Positions 8,207 to 17,040 of a DNA stretch of 64,000 bases are shown here, piece by piece. Position 1 is the first letter of the stretch. Every line of letters starts with the position of its first letter. Below the pieces are notes generated by a model that made no database searches, was not told where the DNA came from, and worked only from the letters and a program-made list of their open reading frames with translations. A program made the position numbers and the translations under genes. The stretch lies in contig NZ_CP047242.1 in assembly GCF_009856605.1 (NCBI RefSeq), positions 4,656,001-4,720,000 of the forward strand. The letters run 5' to 3'. The stretch comes from Trichormus variabilis 0441. GTDB taxonomy: Bacteria > Cyanobacteriota > Cyanobacteriia > Cyanobacteriales > Nostocaceae.

Positions 8207-9325
8207 ATGAATTCAGGAATTGACCTCCAAGGAACGTTTATTAAATCCCTAATGGATTTAGGAATCCCACCAGGAACAGCTAAAGCGATTTGGATGCCTC
8301 TGCCCATGATCCTGATGCTGATTGGGGCGACGGTGGGCGTACTGGTTTGTGTTTGGCTAGAACGGAAGATTTCGGCAGCCGCACAACAACGGATTGGCCC
8401 TGAATACATTGGGCCTTTGGGCTTGCTGGCTCCAGTAGCCGATGGTCTCAAGCTGGTATTTAAAGAAGATATTGTACCGGCTCAAGCTGACCCTTGGCTA
8501 TTTACCCTCGGCCCGATTCTTGTAGTCTTGCCAGTATTTCTGTCTTATTTGATTGTTCCTTTTGGACAGAATATTGTCATTACTAACATAGGTACAGGGA
8601 TATTCTTGTGGATTGCTTTATCTAGCATCCAACCCATTGGCTTGTTAATGGCTGGCTACTCTTCCAATAACAAGTATTCTCTACTAGGGGGTTTGCGAGC
8701 AGCAGCGCAATCAATTAGTTATGAAATTCCCTTGGCGCTGAGTGTGTTGGCGATCGTCATGATGTCTAACAGCCTCAGTACTGTAGACATTGTTAACCAA
8801 CAATCTGGCTACGGTATTTTGGGCTGGAATATTTGGCGACAACCCCTTGGCTTTCTCATCTTTTGGATAGCGGCTTTGGCAGAATGTGAACGTTTGCCCT
8901 TCGACTTACCAGAAGCAGAAGAAGAATTAGTAGCAGGCTATCAAACTGAATACTCAGGGATGAAATTTGCGCTGTTCTACCTCAGTTCCTACGTTAACTT
9001 AGTCCTGTCGGCTCTTTTGGTAGCAGTATTGTACTTGGGTGGTTGGGATTTTCCCATTCCCATCAATGTTTTGGCTAATTTGGTGGGAGTCAGCGAAGCA
9101 AATCCTGTATTACAGGTGGTCAGCGCTGCCTTAGGTATCACCATGACCTTAGTCAAGGCTTACTTTTTAGTATTTATCGCCATCCTCTTGCGTTGGACAG
9201 TACCACGGGTAAGGATTGACCAGTTGTTAGATTTAGGATGGAAGTTTTTGTTACCAGTTGGCTTAGTGAACCTACTTTTAACCGCAGCCCTGAAACTGGC
9301 TTTTCCCGTCGCCTTCGGCGGGTAA
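8207..9325 (+). CDS. ndhA: NAD(P)H-quinone oxidoreductase subunit 1 (NdhA)
   Basis: 372 residues with about eight membrane helices. NdhA is the membrane subunit at the hinge between the hydrophilic arm and the proton-pumping arm of the thylakoid NDH-1 complex and forms part of the plastoquinone site. Conserved loops include [21 protein letters not shown] near residue 50, [27 protein letters not shown] and [26 protein letters not shown]. The ATG at 8207 is the start that gives the family N-terminus [11 protein letters not shown]. First gene of ndhA-I-G-E. Its stop codon lies inside the repeat arm that follows. Confidence 0.96.
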   Translation: MNSGIDLQGTFIKSLMDLGIPPGTAKAIWMPLPMILMLIGATVGVLVCVWLERKISAAAQQRIGPEYIGPLGLLAPVADGLKLVFKEDIVPAQADPWLFTLGPILVVLPVFLSYLIVPFGQNIVITNIGTGIFLWIALSSIQPIGLLMAGYSSNNKYSLLGGLRAAAQSISYEIPLALSVLAIVMMSNSLSTVDIVNQQSGYGILGWNIWRQPLGFLIFWIAALAECERLPFDLPEAEEELVAGYQTEYSGMKFALFYLSSYVNLVLSALLVAVLYLGGWDFPIPINVLANLVGVSEANPVLQVVSAALGITMTLVKAYFLVFIAILLRWTVPRVRIDQLLDLGWKFLLPVGLVNLLLTAALKLAFPVAFGG

Positions 9326-9390
9326 TCGGTGATCGGTAATCGGTAATGGAAAAATCATTACCAATTACCTGTTACCAATTACCAATTACC
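9320..9390. repeat. Inverted tandem repeat arms between ndhA and ndhI
   Basis: The left arm (9320-9349) repeats GGTAATCGGT units and the right arm (9356-9390) repeats ATTACCAATTACC units. They are largely complementary with a six-base loop, so the ndhA-ndhI transcript would carry a strong imperfect hairpin between the two genes. The left arm contains the ndhA stop codon. Confidence 0.65.
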
Positions 9391-9413
9391 TCAAAAGAGT
9401 AGAGAGACACAAA

Positions 9414-9998
9414 ATGCTAAAGTTCCTCAAGCAAGTTGGTGATTACGCCAAAGAAGCAGTACAAGCCGGTCGTTACATTGGTCAAGGGCTATCTGTGACT
9501 TTCGACCATATGCGCCGCCGTCCTGTTACTGTACAGTACCCCTACGAAAAACTCATTCCTGGTGAACGCTTTCGTGGTCGGATTCACTACGAATTTGACA
9601 AGTGCATCGCTTGTGAAGTTTGTGTAAGGGTTTGTCCTATCAATTTACCTGTAGTTGATTGGGAATTCGACAAAGCTACTAAGAAGAAAAAACTTAACCA
9701 CTATAGTATCGATTTTGGTGTCTGTATTTTCTGCGGTAACTGTGTTGAGTACTGCCCAACAAACTGTCTATCAATGACAGAAGAGTACGAGCTGGCGACT
9801 TACGATCGCCATGAACTCAACTATGATAGTGTGGCTTTAGGTCGTCTCCCCTACAAAGTTACCGACGACCCGATGGTGACACCACTCCGGGAACTCGTTT
9901 ACCTACCTAAAGGTGTACTTGACCCCCACGACCTACCCGCCAATGCGCCCCGCGCTGGCGCACGTCCAGAAGACTTGGTAGAAAAAACAGAAGCATGA
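9414..9998 (+). CDS. ndhI: NAD(P)H-quinone oxidoreductase subunit I (NdhI), 2x[4Fe-4S]
   Basis: 194 residues. Two ferredoxin-type cluster motifs are intact: [12 protein letters not shown] and [12 protein letters not shown], each binding a [4Fe-4S] centre that relays electrons in the peripheral arm of NDH-1. The N-terminal [23 protein letters not shown] and [14 protein letters not shown] segments are conserved in cyanobacterial and chloroplast NdhI. The C-terminal extension ([24 protein letters not shown]) is also usual in cyanobacteria. It is the second gene of the ndh cluster, 88 bases after ndhA, across a repeat hairpin. Confidence 0.97.
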
Positions 9999-9999
9999 T

Positions 10000-10086
10000 A
10001 GTAGTCAATAGTCGGTAGTCAGTAGTCAGTGGCAAAAAATATGAAATAGCGACTGACAACTGACAACTGACAACTAACAACTGACA
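10000..10086. repeat. Inverted tandem repeat arms between ndhI and ndhG
   Basis: The left arm has TAGTCAATAGTCGGTAGTCAG-like units (10000-10031) and the right arm has ACTGACAACTGACAACTGAC units (10051-10086). The arms are complementary in blocks. The right arm runs directly into the AGAGG ribosome site of ndhG, so a folded structure could limit ndhG translation. Confidence 0.65.
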
Positions 10087-10098
10087 GAGGAAAAAAAA

Positions 10099-10707
10099 GT
10101 GAATCTAGCGGAAGGAGTACAGGTTGTTTCCTTTGGCATACTAGCTACGATGTTGATTGGAACCGCCCTTGGTGTGGTGCTAGCATCCAGCATCGTCTAT
10201 TCTGCCTTTTTACTGGGAGGTGTATTCATCAGTATTGCTGGAATGTACCTGTTGCTAAATGGTGATTTCGTCGCCGCCGCCCAAGTGCTGGTTTATGTTG
10301 GGGCGGTAAACGTGTTGATTTTGTTCGCTATTATGTTGGTGAACAAGCGGCAGGATTTTATACCTTATCCTAGCGCTGGCATACGGAAAATTTTGACGGC
10401 GATCGTCAGCGTCGGATTATTCGCGTTGTTAAGCACTATGGTGTTAGCTACACCTTGGGCTTACTCGACCACTCCTAAAGTAGGAGATGGTTCGATCATT
10501 GTGATTGGGGAGCATTTCTTTAGCGACTTCTTGCTACCTTTTGAACTGGCTTCTGTTTTGTTGTTAATGGCGATGGTGGGAGCAATTATTTTGGCACGTC
10601 GTGAGTACCTGCCTGAAGTAACACCATCTGACTTACCTCAAACCGTGTTGACATTACCAGAACGCCCCAGAGAATTAGTAGGCGCTGGTAGCGAAACTCA
10701 AGAGTAA
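10099..10707 (+). CDS. ndhG: NAD(P)H-quinone oxidoreductase subunit 6 (NdhG)
   Basis: 202 residues with five predicted membrane helices, the usual size for NdhG. Conserved segments include GTALGVVLASSIVYSAFLLGGVF, AAQVLVYVGAVNVLILFAIMLVN and FELASVLLLMAMVGAIILARR. It is a membrane subunit of NDH-1 near the quinone channel. The start is a GTG at 10099, supported by an AGAGG ribosome site about nine bases upstream. It follows ndhI by 100 bases, mostly repeat, and precedes ndhE by 36 bases. Confidence 0.95.
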   Translation: MNLAEGVQVVSFGILATMLIGTALGVVLASSIVYSAFLLGGVFISIAGMYLLLNGDFVAAAQVLVYVGAVNVLILFAIMLVNKRQDFIPYPSAGIRKILTAIVSVGLFALLSTMVLATPWAYSTTPKVGDGSIIVIGEHFFSDFLLPFELASVLLLMAMVGAIILARREYLPEVTPSDLPQTVLTLPERPRELVGAGSETQE

Positions 10708-10743
10708 CAACAAGCCAGATTTTCACAAGGAAGACAAAGATTC

Positions 10744-11049
10744 ATGCAACTTCAGTACTTTTTATTACTCGCAGCAGCTTTATTTTGTATTGGCATCTAC
10801 GGTTTGATTACCAGCCGTAACGCTGTACGCGTGTTGATGTCAATTGAATTACTGCTGAATGCTGTTAATCTGAATTTAATGGCATTTTCCAACTATCTTG
10901 ACTCAACATTAATTAAAGGTCAGGTTTTCACAGTGTTTGTGATTACCGTGGCAGCTGCTGAAGCGGCGGTTGGTTTAGCGATCGTGCTGGCCATTTATCG
11001 CAACCGCGATACCGTCGATATGGAGCAGTTTAATCTCCTGAAATGGTAA
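10744..11049 (+). CDS. ndhE: NAD(P)H-quinone oxidoreductase subunit 4L (NdhE)
   Basis: 101 residues, three membrane helices. NdhE is the small NDH-1 membrane subunit related to NuoK. Conserved features are [25 protein letters not shown], with the buried glutamate important for proton transfer, and [24 protein letters not shown]. The stop codon at 11047-11049 is immediately followed by the start of the NAD kinase gene with no spacer, which implies co-transcription and possibly coupled translation. Confidence 0.96.
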   Translation: MQLQYFLLLAAALFCIGIYGLITSRNAVRVLMSIELLLNAVNLNLMAFSNYLDSTLIKGQVFTVFVITVAAAEAAVGLAIVLAIYRNRDTVDMEQFNLLKW

Positions 11050-11976
11050 TTGCGTGTGCAACTCAAGCAGGTAATCATTGCTTATAAGGCGCGAGATTCC
11101 CAAAGCAAACGTTGGGCAGAACTCTGCGCCAAGCAGCTAGAAAATCGCAATTGTCAGGTCTTAATGGGACCTAGCGGGCCAAAAGATAACCCTTATCCGG
11201 TATTTTTGGCTTCAGCTAGTCAACCAATTGATCTGGCAATTGTCTTAGGTGGTGACGGCACTGTCTTAACTAGTGCCAGACATTTAGCCCCAGCTGGTAT
11301 CCCCATTCTTGGTGTCAATGTGGGGGGTCATCTGGGCTTTTTAACTGAGTCAGTTGATGAATTTCAAGACACAGAGAAAGTTTGGGATCGTCTATTTGAA
11401 GACCGCTACGCTATTCAACGGCGGATGATGTTGCAAGCGGCGGTTTATGAAGGACACCGAACGAATTTGGAACCAGTTACGGAACGATATCTTGGGTTAA
11501 ATGAATTTTGCGTCAAACCAGCCTCAGCTGATCGCATGATTACCTCTATTCTAGAAATGGAAATTGATGGTGAGGTAGTAGATCAATATGTAGGCGATGG
11601 ATTGATTATTTCCACACCCACAGGTTCAACTGGTTACACCGTTTCTGCAAGTGGCCCCATTATGCACGATGGTATGGAGGCAATTACCATCACGCCTATT
11701 TGCCCTATGAGTCTTTCTAGTCGCCCTCTCATACTTCCCGCAGGTTCTGTTGTCAGTATCTGGCCTTTGGGAGACTATGATTTAAGTACCAAATTGTGGA
11801 TGGATGGGGTTTTAGCTACTTCAATTTGGCCTGCACATCGCGTTGATATCCGTATGGCTGATTGTCGGGCAAAATTTATTGTGTTACGGGAAAATAATTC
11901 CTACTATCAAACGTTGCGAGAGAAATTACTGTGGGCTGGTACTAGGGTTCGCTACACTAGTACTCAACACAATTGA
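11050..11976 (+). CDS. nadK: NAD kinase
   Basis: 308 residues. NAD kinase phosphorylates NAD to NADP using ATP or polyphosphate. The GGDGT motif is at residues 67-71, with GVNVGGHLGFLTE after it and YVGDGLIISTPTGSTGYTVSASGPI plus PICPMSLSSRPLILP in the C-terminal half, all typical. The start is a TTG directly after the ndhE stop; the GTG at 11056 would lose two residues. Cyanobacteria usually have two NAD kinases, and this looks like the one coupled to NDH-1 genes. The link to NADP supply for photosynthetic electron flow is inference from position. Confidence 0.94.
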   Translation: MRVQLKQVIIAYKARDSQSKRWAELCAKQLENRNCQVLMGPSGPKDNPYPVFLASASQPIDLAIVLGGDGTVLTSARHLAPAGIPILGVNVGGHLGFLTESVDEFQDTEKVWDRLFEDRYAIQRRMMLQAAVYEGHRTNLEPVTERYLGLNEFCVKPASADRMITSILEMEIDGEVVDQYVGDGLIISTPTGSTGYTVSASGPIMHDGMEAITITPICPMSLSSRPLILPAGSVVSIWPLGDYDLSTKLWMDGVLATSIWPAHRVDIRMADCRAKFIVLRENNSYYQTLREKLLWAGTRVRYTSTQHN

Positions 11977-12424
11977 GTAATTTATTTTGTAATTTTTAAT
12001 TCGTAATTCGTAATTAATCATGATATTACGAGTTACGAATTTTACTGAATCAGAACTTACACAATTGGCACAATAGTAGGGTGCATCAGATGTGAAAAAT
12101 TCCTTAATTTATACGAAATTATTGGGTCTGATGCACCGTACAGTTAGTTTGATTATGACACTTGCGTTAGCCCTATGAATATCATTAGAGGGTCAACAGT
12201 TATCTAAACTTGATATTCAGAAAATTCTGTATCCTAGTGCCAGATTTTAATGATAATTTGGGTGCATAATAAAACGACATTGCAACTTTTAACCTTTTGG
12301 AGCAAGTTGTTTTCCAAAACTGCATGAATGTCGCTTTGACACGCTAATACATAAAATGCTCTGTTTGTATAGCAAGTAAATCACAAAAGTTAGTATATTT
12401 TCACATCTTTAAGTTGGAAGACAG
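11977..12424. other. Repeat-bearing spacer between nadK and the acyltransferase gene
   Basis: 448 bases without a credible gene. It begins with short inverted AT-rich units (ATTCGTAATTCGTAATTAA opposite TTACGAGTTACGAAT, about 11990-12042), then has an inverted repeat element at 12076-12141. The rest to 12424 is AT-rich sequence probably containing the promoter of the next gene. No clear promoter boxes were assigned. Confidence 0.4.
12076..12141. repeat. Short inverted-repeat element (GGTGCATCAGA ends)
   Basis: GGTGCATCAGA at 12080-12090 is the exact reverse complement of TCTGATGCACC at 12127-12137. The stem extends outward by GTA/TAC after one mismatch. The 36-base centre is AT-rich. The motif resembles the inner ends (GTGCGTCAGT) of the larger element at 33467-33609, so it may be a degenerate copy of the same repeat family. 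Confidence 0.55.
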
Positions 12425-13228
12425 ATGGAAATTTCATATCACCACATCAAGTACCCACTTCGTCCTCCCACTATTATCCAAGATTTTCCTATCCTAGAAA
12501 CTGATAGATATATTCTTAAACTTGCTGAAACCGAAGAAGAATTAGCATCAATTTTTTGCTTAAGGTTTGAAGTTTTTAATGTGGAGTTAGGTTTAGGTTT
12601 GGCTGATTCTAATTTGACTAAAATGGATCAAGACGAATTTGATACAGTTTGCCATCATTTAATGCTAATTTCCAAACTTACGGGAAAAACTATAGGTACT
12701 TATAGAATGCAAACCTATAAAATGGCTTCTCAAGGATTAGGATTTGATGCTGCTGATATATTTGAACTGAAAACTATACCTGAATCTGTATTAAAGGTTT
12801 CTGTAGAGGTGGGACGCGCTTGTATTGCTAAAGAATACCGCAGTTTTCAATCTCTTTTATTATTATGGAAAGGGTTAGCAGACTATCTTATTTTGAATTG
12901 CAGTAAGTATTTTTTTGGATGTGCTTCATTACTAACACAATGTTCTTGGGAAGCTGCTTGTGCTTATCACTATTTTGAAAAACATAATTTGATACATAAG
13001 GATATTTTGGTATTTCCTCATGCACAATTTTATGTAGATATTCCACACAAATCCTCTGATGTTTGTCGTGTAGATATTCCCAATATTTTGCAAGCGTATC
13101 TAAATGTTGGAGCAAGGATTTGTAGTTTACCAGCAATAGACCGTGAATTTAAAACTATTGATTTTTTGACTATAGCTAACATTAAAGAATTTACCAGATG
13201 GAATTATCCAAATATATTAGATAAATAG
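12425..13228 (+). CDS. GNAT-fold N-acyltransferase, OlsB/FeeM-like
   Basis: 267 residues. The layout matches the acyl-ACP-dependent N-acyltransferases (OlsB ornithine lipid synthase, FeeM N-acyl amino acid synthase, hemolysin-like acyltransferases): an entry segment FCLRFEVFNVELG, a DQDEFDTVCHHLMLI acidic-His motif, GTYRMQTYK, a VSVEVGRACIAKEYRS cofactor strand-loop, LLLLWKGLADYL, and FFGCASL. Such enzymes load a fatty acyl group onto an amine. The substrate cannot be told from sequence. The coding sequence is AT-rich and has no HIP1 site, unlike many neighbours. A membrane glycosyltransferase follows 24-33 bases later, which suggests a two-gene unit acting on an envelope lipid or lipoamino acid (inference). 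Confidence 0.75.
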   Translation: MEISYHHIKYPLRPPTIIQDFPILETDRYILKLAETEEELASIFCLRFEVFNVELGLGLADSNLTKMDQDEFDTVCHHLMLISKLTGKTIGTYRMQTYKMASQGLGFDAADIFELKTIPESVLKVSVEVGRACIAKEYRSFQSLLLLWKGLADYLILNCSKYFFGCASLLTQCSWEAACAYHYFEKHNLIHKDILVFPHAQFYVDIPHKSSDVCRVDIPNILQAYLNVGARICSLPAIDREFKTIDFLTIANIKEFTRWNYPNILDK

Positions 13229-13261
13229 GCTCCAACAATTCATAAATAATTCTTGAGAAAT

Positions 13262-14869
13262 ATGCGGCATATAAAACTCGTGCCGAGTTGGTTGCGGTTT
13301 TTAATGATTTTACTTTTAGTAATGTGTATACTATTCCGATTTGTATATGTTGAGAGGAAGGTATATTCTTTAGATGAAAGCTATACTTCTCTAAGGATCT
13401 CTGGCTATACTTTAGCTGAAGTAAAACAGCAATTATTTAACAATCAGGTAATCTCTCAGGAAAGCTTTACAGAATTTCAAAGCCCCAATTTGAATAAAAA
13501 TATTAGTGACACAGTGATGTCTCTCATAATTGAAAGTCCAGAGAAATCACCGTTATATTTTATAATAGCTAGATTTTGGGTGGAAAGATTTGGCAACTCT
13601 GTAACTGTAATTAGATATTTATCAGCACTAATTAGTTTATTAGTTTTCCCGTGCCTTTATTGGTTTTGTCGAGAGTTATTTAATGTAACTTTATCGCTGC
13701 CTAGTTTAGCGATCGCTCTCATGGCTAACTCACCCATGCACCTAGTATACGCCCAAGAAGGCAGGGAGTATATCCTTTGGTTAGTGACTATCATACTTGC
13801 TAGCACTGCATTACTAAGAGCGATACGTCTGCAATCAAACCAGAAATCAGATCCCTTCACAACCTGGGGAATCTATGTGATTACACTGACACTGAGTTTG
13901 TATACTTGCTTGTGGACTATCTTTGTGGCGATCGCTCATGGTATTTATGTAGTGTTAGTTGCTAAACTACGCTTGAACGAAACTGTTAGATATTATCTGA
14001 TAGCCACGATTTTCGCTGTTTTCGCATTTTTCCCTTGGTTATTGGTCGTTTTTGCTAAGTTCTTTCAATTTGTCCTCTCATCAGATGGTACAAATAATTC
14101 AGACCCAAATATCATACCCCTAATTCCTTTCTTACTCGTACAGATGAGTAGGAGTTTTTTTGATTTAAATATTAGTTTAGATAATCCAATTAATTATTTA
14201 ATATCCGCTATTTTTTTAATTTTAGCCGCATATGCTATTTATTTTTTATGTCGCACAACTAACTACCAAGTTTGGCTATTTATCATTACTTTGATTGTAG
14301 TACCTGCTTTGCCATTAATCTTACCAAATTTGGCTTCTGGTCGCATTAGTCCGGGTTGCGAACCCTATTTACTACCGTCTTATTTAGGCATACAAATTAT
14401 TTTTGCTTACTTACTCGCTACACAGATGTATAACGGTAAGGTGTCACATCGAAGAATCTGGCAAATAGTTATTGGACTATTAATTATTTGTAGCTTAATT
14501 TCTTCCAGAGTGTATTACCAAGCAGACACTTGGTGGAGTAAGGGCGTAAGTTCCGGTAATCCTCAAATTGCTAGATTTATTAATCAAAAATATCGTCCAT
14601 TATTAATTACTAATTTTTCTGAGATTAATTATGGCAATGTTGTTTCTTTAAGTTATCTTTTAGAACCAAAGGTGAGATTTCAATTAGTACCGGATCAAAC
14701 TGTGCCTATCATACCTAATGATTTTACTGATATTTTCCTACTCAACCCCACAAATGCTTGGCGGTTGCAAATAGCTAGAAAGTATCAGTTAAAGCCAAAT
14801 CTTGTCTATGGAGATGACTATTACTTAGTTTGGAAATTAGTTCAACCTACCTCGAACGGGGAGTTTTAA
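13262..14869 (+). CDS. Polytopic membrane glycosyltransferase (GT39/ArnT-type, GT-C fold)
   Basis: About 535 residues from ATG 13262 (a TTG at 13253 would add three). The N-terminal membrane helix is followed by a short loop with SLDESYTSLRI, which contains the DE acidic pair expected in GT-C enzymes that use polyprenyl-phosphate sugars. About ten further hydrophobic helices span residues 100-410 (for example TVIRYLSALISLLVFPCLYW and IIFAYLLATQM), and a soluble tail of about 120 residues follows. It is likely to transfer a sugar onto a lipid or protein on the periplasmic side. The acceptor is unknown. It follows the acyltransferase gene closely and ends 16 bases from the convergent lptC stop. 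Confidence 0.7.
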   Translation: MRHIKLVPSWLRFLMILLLVMCILFRFVYVERKVYSLDESYTSLRISGYTLAEVKQQLFNNQVISQESFTEFQSPNLNKNISDTVMSLIIESPEKSPLYFIIARFWVERFGNSVTVIRYLSALISLLVFPCLYWFCRELFNVTLSLPSLAIALMANSPMHLVYAQEGREYILWLVTIILASTALLRAIRLQSNQKSDPFTTWGIYVITLTLSLYTCLWTIFVAIAHGIYVVLVAKLRLNETVRYYLIATIFAVFAFFPWLLVVFAKFFQFVLSSDGTNNSDPNIIPLIPFLLVQMSRSFFDLNISLDNPINYLISAIFLILAAYAIYFLCRTTNYQVWLFIITLIVVPALPLILPNLASGRISPGCEPYLLPSYLGIQIIFAYLLATQMYNGKVSHRRIWQIVIGLLIICSLISSRVYYQADTWWSKGVSSGNPQIARFINQKYRPLLITNFSEINYGNVVSLSYLLEPKVRFQLVPDQTVPIIPNDFTDIFLLNPTNAWRLQIARKYQLKPNLVYGDDYYLVWKLVQPTSNGEF

Positions 14870-14885
14870 ATTACGCTTTGTAGTA

Positions 14886-16043
14886 CTAATTCCTCGTGCT
14901 TGGTTCTTGTGGAATAATCTCTGTAACTACACGATCGCCAGAATTTCCACCTTTAACCACTATATTTTCCGTATCCAGATTACCGACGGCTGTTTCACCT
15001 TTAAATGTTAGGGCTGGATCAACTTGTCGATAAACTACATTGTCTTGGGCTTCCACAAGTTTTCTGTCAAGATACCATGTTAGTTTTTGAGAGTTGAGAG
15101 TCTGACGACGTTTCCCCACAGCGTTAACATTTCCTGTTAAATAAGCTGTTTTTTGCGGTATTCTCATTTCTCCCTGATTGGCTGTCACCGTTAAGTTCTC
15201 CACACGTTGGAATATACGGATAGGGGATTTGGTCGTGACTGTTTCCGTGTTCATATTCCAATTCATGGAATTACTAGTTATTTGGGCTGGTGGTTCTAGT
15301 AAATCTATTTGGGCATTTTTATTAATTGTGGCAATCTTGGTTTTTAAGTTTACTTCAGCCGAGTTACCCCGACCGCGATCGCTAATTTGGTTGTTTTTGT
15401 AGCGATCAATTTGAATTGGGCGATCGCCTATTAGTTTTTGTTCTTGAATTTGCCAAATCAAATGTTCAGTACGCATCTGCATTTGGGGATCAGCAGAGTT
15501 AGCCACTACTTGACCAGAAAACTCCATTCGTTGTTCGCGGGTTTTTACTCTGGCTTCCTGGGCTACTGCTTGTACTTGTTTGTGAGTACCATTAATTTTA
15601 TTACGAACAATCAATAAGTCTTCTTGAGGTCGCCATTCCAATTCATTACCGTATAAAACAATACCATTTTTGGGATCTGTAGCCACTATTTTGCCTTTGA
15701 GAAATAATTGCTTACCATCTTGTTCGATGTCAGCTTTCTCGGCTTTGACTTGATAAACTACTTTTCCATCTTGATAAAGTTCCCCATAGGGGCTTTCGGC
15801 TTCACCTATTTGTTTTTCTTTGGTATATTGTGCCTGTTTCGCCTTAACTCTCCAAACTGGTCTACCAACTTCATCTGCTTGTTCTAAGATGACATCAAAG
15901 AAGGTCAAATTACTCTCTCGGTTAGTCGTATCAGAATTATTTGATTGGGTATTATTGGGAGATTTAACCCCACAAGCAACTAAAGCAATAATTAAAAAAA
16001 TAGTCAAAGGTAGGTGATACCAATTTACTTTCTTGAATATCAT
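14886..16043 (-). CDS. lptC: LPS export periplasmic lipoprotein LptC-like
   Basis: 385 residues, long compared with the proteobacterial LptC of about 190 but usual for cyanobacteria. The N-terminus is a lipoprotein signal: hydrophobic LPLTIFLIIALVAC with a lipobox ending at Cys24. The mature part consists of repeating beta-jellyroll motifs (FFDVILEQADEVGRPVWRVKAKQAQ, ELYQDGKVVYQVKAEKADI, GNELEWRPQEDLLIV, PQKTAYLTGNVNAVGKRR), as in OstA/LptA/LptC-fold proteins. These carry lipopolysaccharide from LptB2FG toward the outer membrane. No other lpt genes are adjacent. It is convergent with the glycosyltransferase gene. Confidence 0.85.
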   Translation of the reverse strand: MIFKKVNWYHLPLTIFLIIALVACGVKSPNNTQSNNSDTTNRESNLTFFDVILEQADEVGRPVWRVKAKQAQYTKEKQIGEAESPYGELYQDGKVVYQVKAEKADIEQDGKQLFLKGKIVATDPKNGIVLYGNELEWRPQEDLLIVRNKINGTHKQVQAVAQEARVKTREQRMEFSGQVVANSADPQMQMRTEHLIWQIQEQKLIGDRPIQIDRYKNNQISDRGRGNSAEVNLKTKIATINKNAQIDLLEPPAQITSNSMNWNMNTETVTTKSPIRIFQRVENLTVTANQGEMRIPQKTAYLTGNVNAVGKRRQTLNSQKLTWYLDRKLVEAQDNVVYRQVDPALTFKGETAVGNLDTENIVVKGGNSGDRVVTEIIPQEPSTRN

Positions 16044-16160
16044 GTCTAATTAAATAATTGTATGGTCTGTTGGAGTTGGTAATTGGTAATGTTTAATTTC
16101 TCCTTTACCTTACCGCAAGCTATTTTTAAAATCAAAGCAAACTGCTATCAAAAACAGAAG

Positions 16161-16188
16161 CGGGGGGAAGTTTTGTTGGTTCCCCCCG
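16161..16188 (-). terminator. Rho-independent terminator-like hairpin after the LabA-like gene
   Basis: A perfect nine-base stem (CGGGGGGAA at 16161-16169 with TTCCCCCCG at 16180-16188) surrounds a ten-base loop. Read on the minus strand it is followed by CTTCTGTTTTTG, a moderate U-tract. It lies 48 bases downstream of the NYN-domain gene stop. Confidence 0.65.
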
Positions 16189-16235
16189 TTGGTTTAAGTT
16201 TATACTTTTTTGTTGTCTAGCTTGTGAAAAGGTCA

Positions 16236-16874
16236 TTAATCCTGCATTTCTAGGTGTCCGTCGCTATCTCTGGGATCATCTAAAAAACCCATGCTAGATA
16301 AAGGTCGATAAGGATAGCTTTGGCGAGGAGTTTTCTGGATATCTTCTTTGATAGCCTCTAAATCAATATAGCGATCGCTCACATTAATTAAGCTATCACT
16401 AGTCATAGAGCGTAAGCTCACAACTTCTACCCGCACGCCACGATAACTAACAGAATTGACTGCATAAGCCAGATCCCCGTCACCACTGACTAGTACAGCC
16501 GTATCGTAAGAATCAACTAAAGCCATCATATCTACAGCTATTTCTACGTCTAGGTTGGCTTTTTTGGAACCGTCTGGCAACTGTACCAAATCTTTAGCAA
16601 TCACACGGTAACCATTACGGCGCATCCACAACAAAAACCCTTGCTGCTTTTCATTAGTTCTGTCTACACCGGTGTAGAAAAAAGCCCGCAACAGTCGAGA
16701 ACCACCAGTCAAACGACATAGCAATTTCGTGTAATCTATTTCAATTCCTAATTGCAAAGCAGCGTAGAATAGATTTGACCCATCAATGAAAATGGCAACC
16801 CGCCCTCGATTTTCTAAAACCTGTTCTGGTGTAAATATTGAATCATTTTCCAAGTTATTCAACATTGATGTCAT
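16236..16874 (-). CDS. LabA-like NYN-domain protein
   Basis: 212 residues. The NYN (PIN-like nuclease) fold is indicated by an initial acidic strand VAIFIDGSNLFYAALQLGI, then RAFFYTGVDRTNEKQQGF, a KANLDVEIAVDMMAL acidic helix and VLVSGDGDLAYAVNSVSYRGVRVEVVSLRS. The three or four Asp residues expected for metal binding are present. The family includes LabA of Synechococcus, which affects circadian output, but many paralogues exist and a clock role here is only possible. RNA cleavage is the expected activity for the fold. The start could be ATG 16874 or the Met three codons later. It lies downstream of metG on the same strand. Confidence 0.82.
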   Translation of the reverse strand: MTSMLNNLENDSIFTPEQVLENRGRVAIFIDGSNLFYAALQLGIEIDYTKLLCRLTGGSRLLRAFFYTGVDRTNEKQQGFLLWMRRNGYRVIAKDLVQLPDGSKKANLDVEIAVDMMALVDSYDTAVLVSGDGDLAYAVNSVSYRGVRVEVVSLRSMTSDSLINVSDRYIDLEAIKEDIQKTPRQSYPYRPLSSMGFLDDPRDSDGHLEMQD

Positions 16875-16949
16875 ACCTCAATTTTATCCTTGTTATTTCT
16901 GATACTAATTATCAATTTTGATTTTTTAGATCGACTTATGATAATTTTT

Positions 16950-16975
16950 CGGGGCTAAGATACAGTTCAGCCCCG
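16950..16975. terminator. Terminator-like hairpin between metG and the LabA-like gene
   Basis: CGGGGCT (16950-16956) pairs with AGCCCCG (16969-16975) around a 12-base loop, 65 bases beyond the metG stop. The minus-strand product is followed by AAAAATT rather than a U-tract, so intrinsic termination is uncertain. It may simply stabilise the 3' end. Confidence 0.4.
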
Positions 16976-17040
16976 TTGATTTTCTGGGAAAAGAATTAAG
17001 AAATTGAACTGAATTGGCTTTAAGCAAAAATTAAAAGCAA

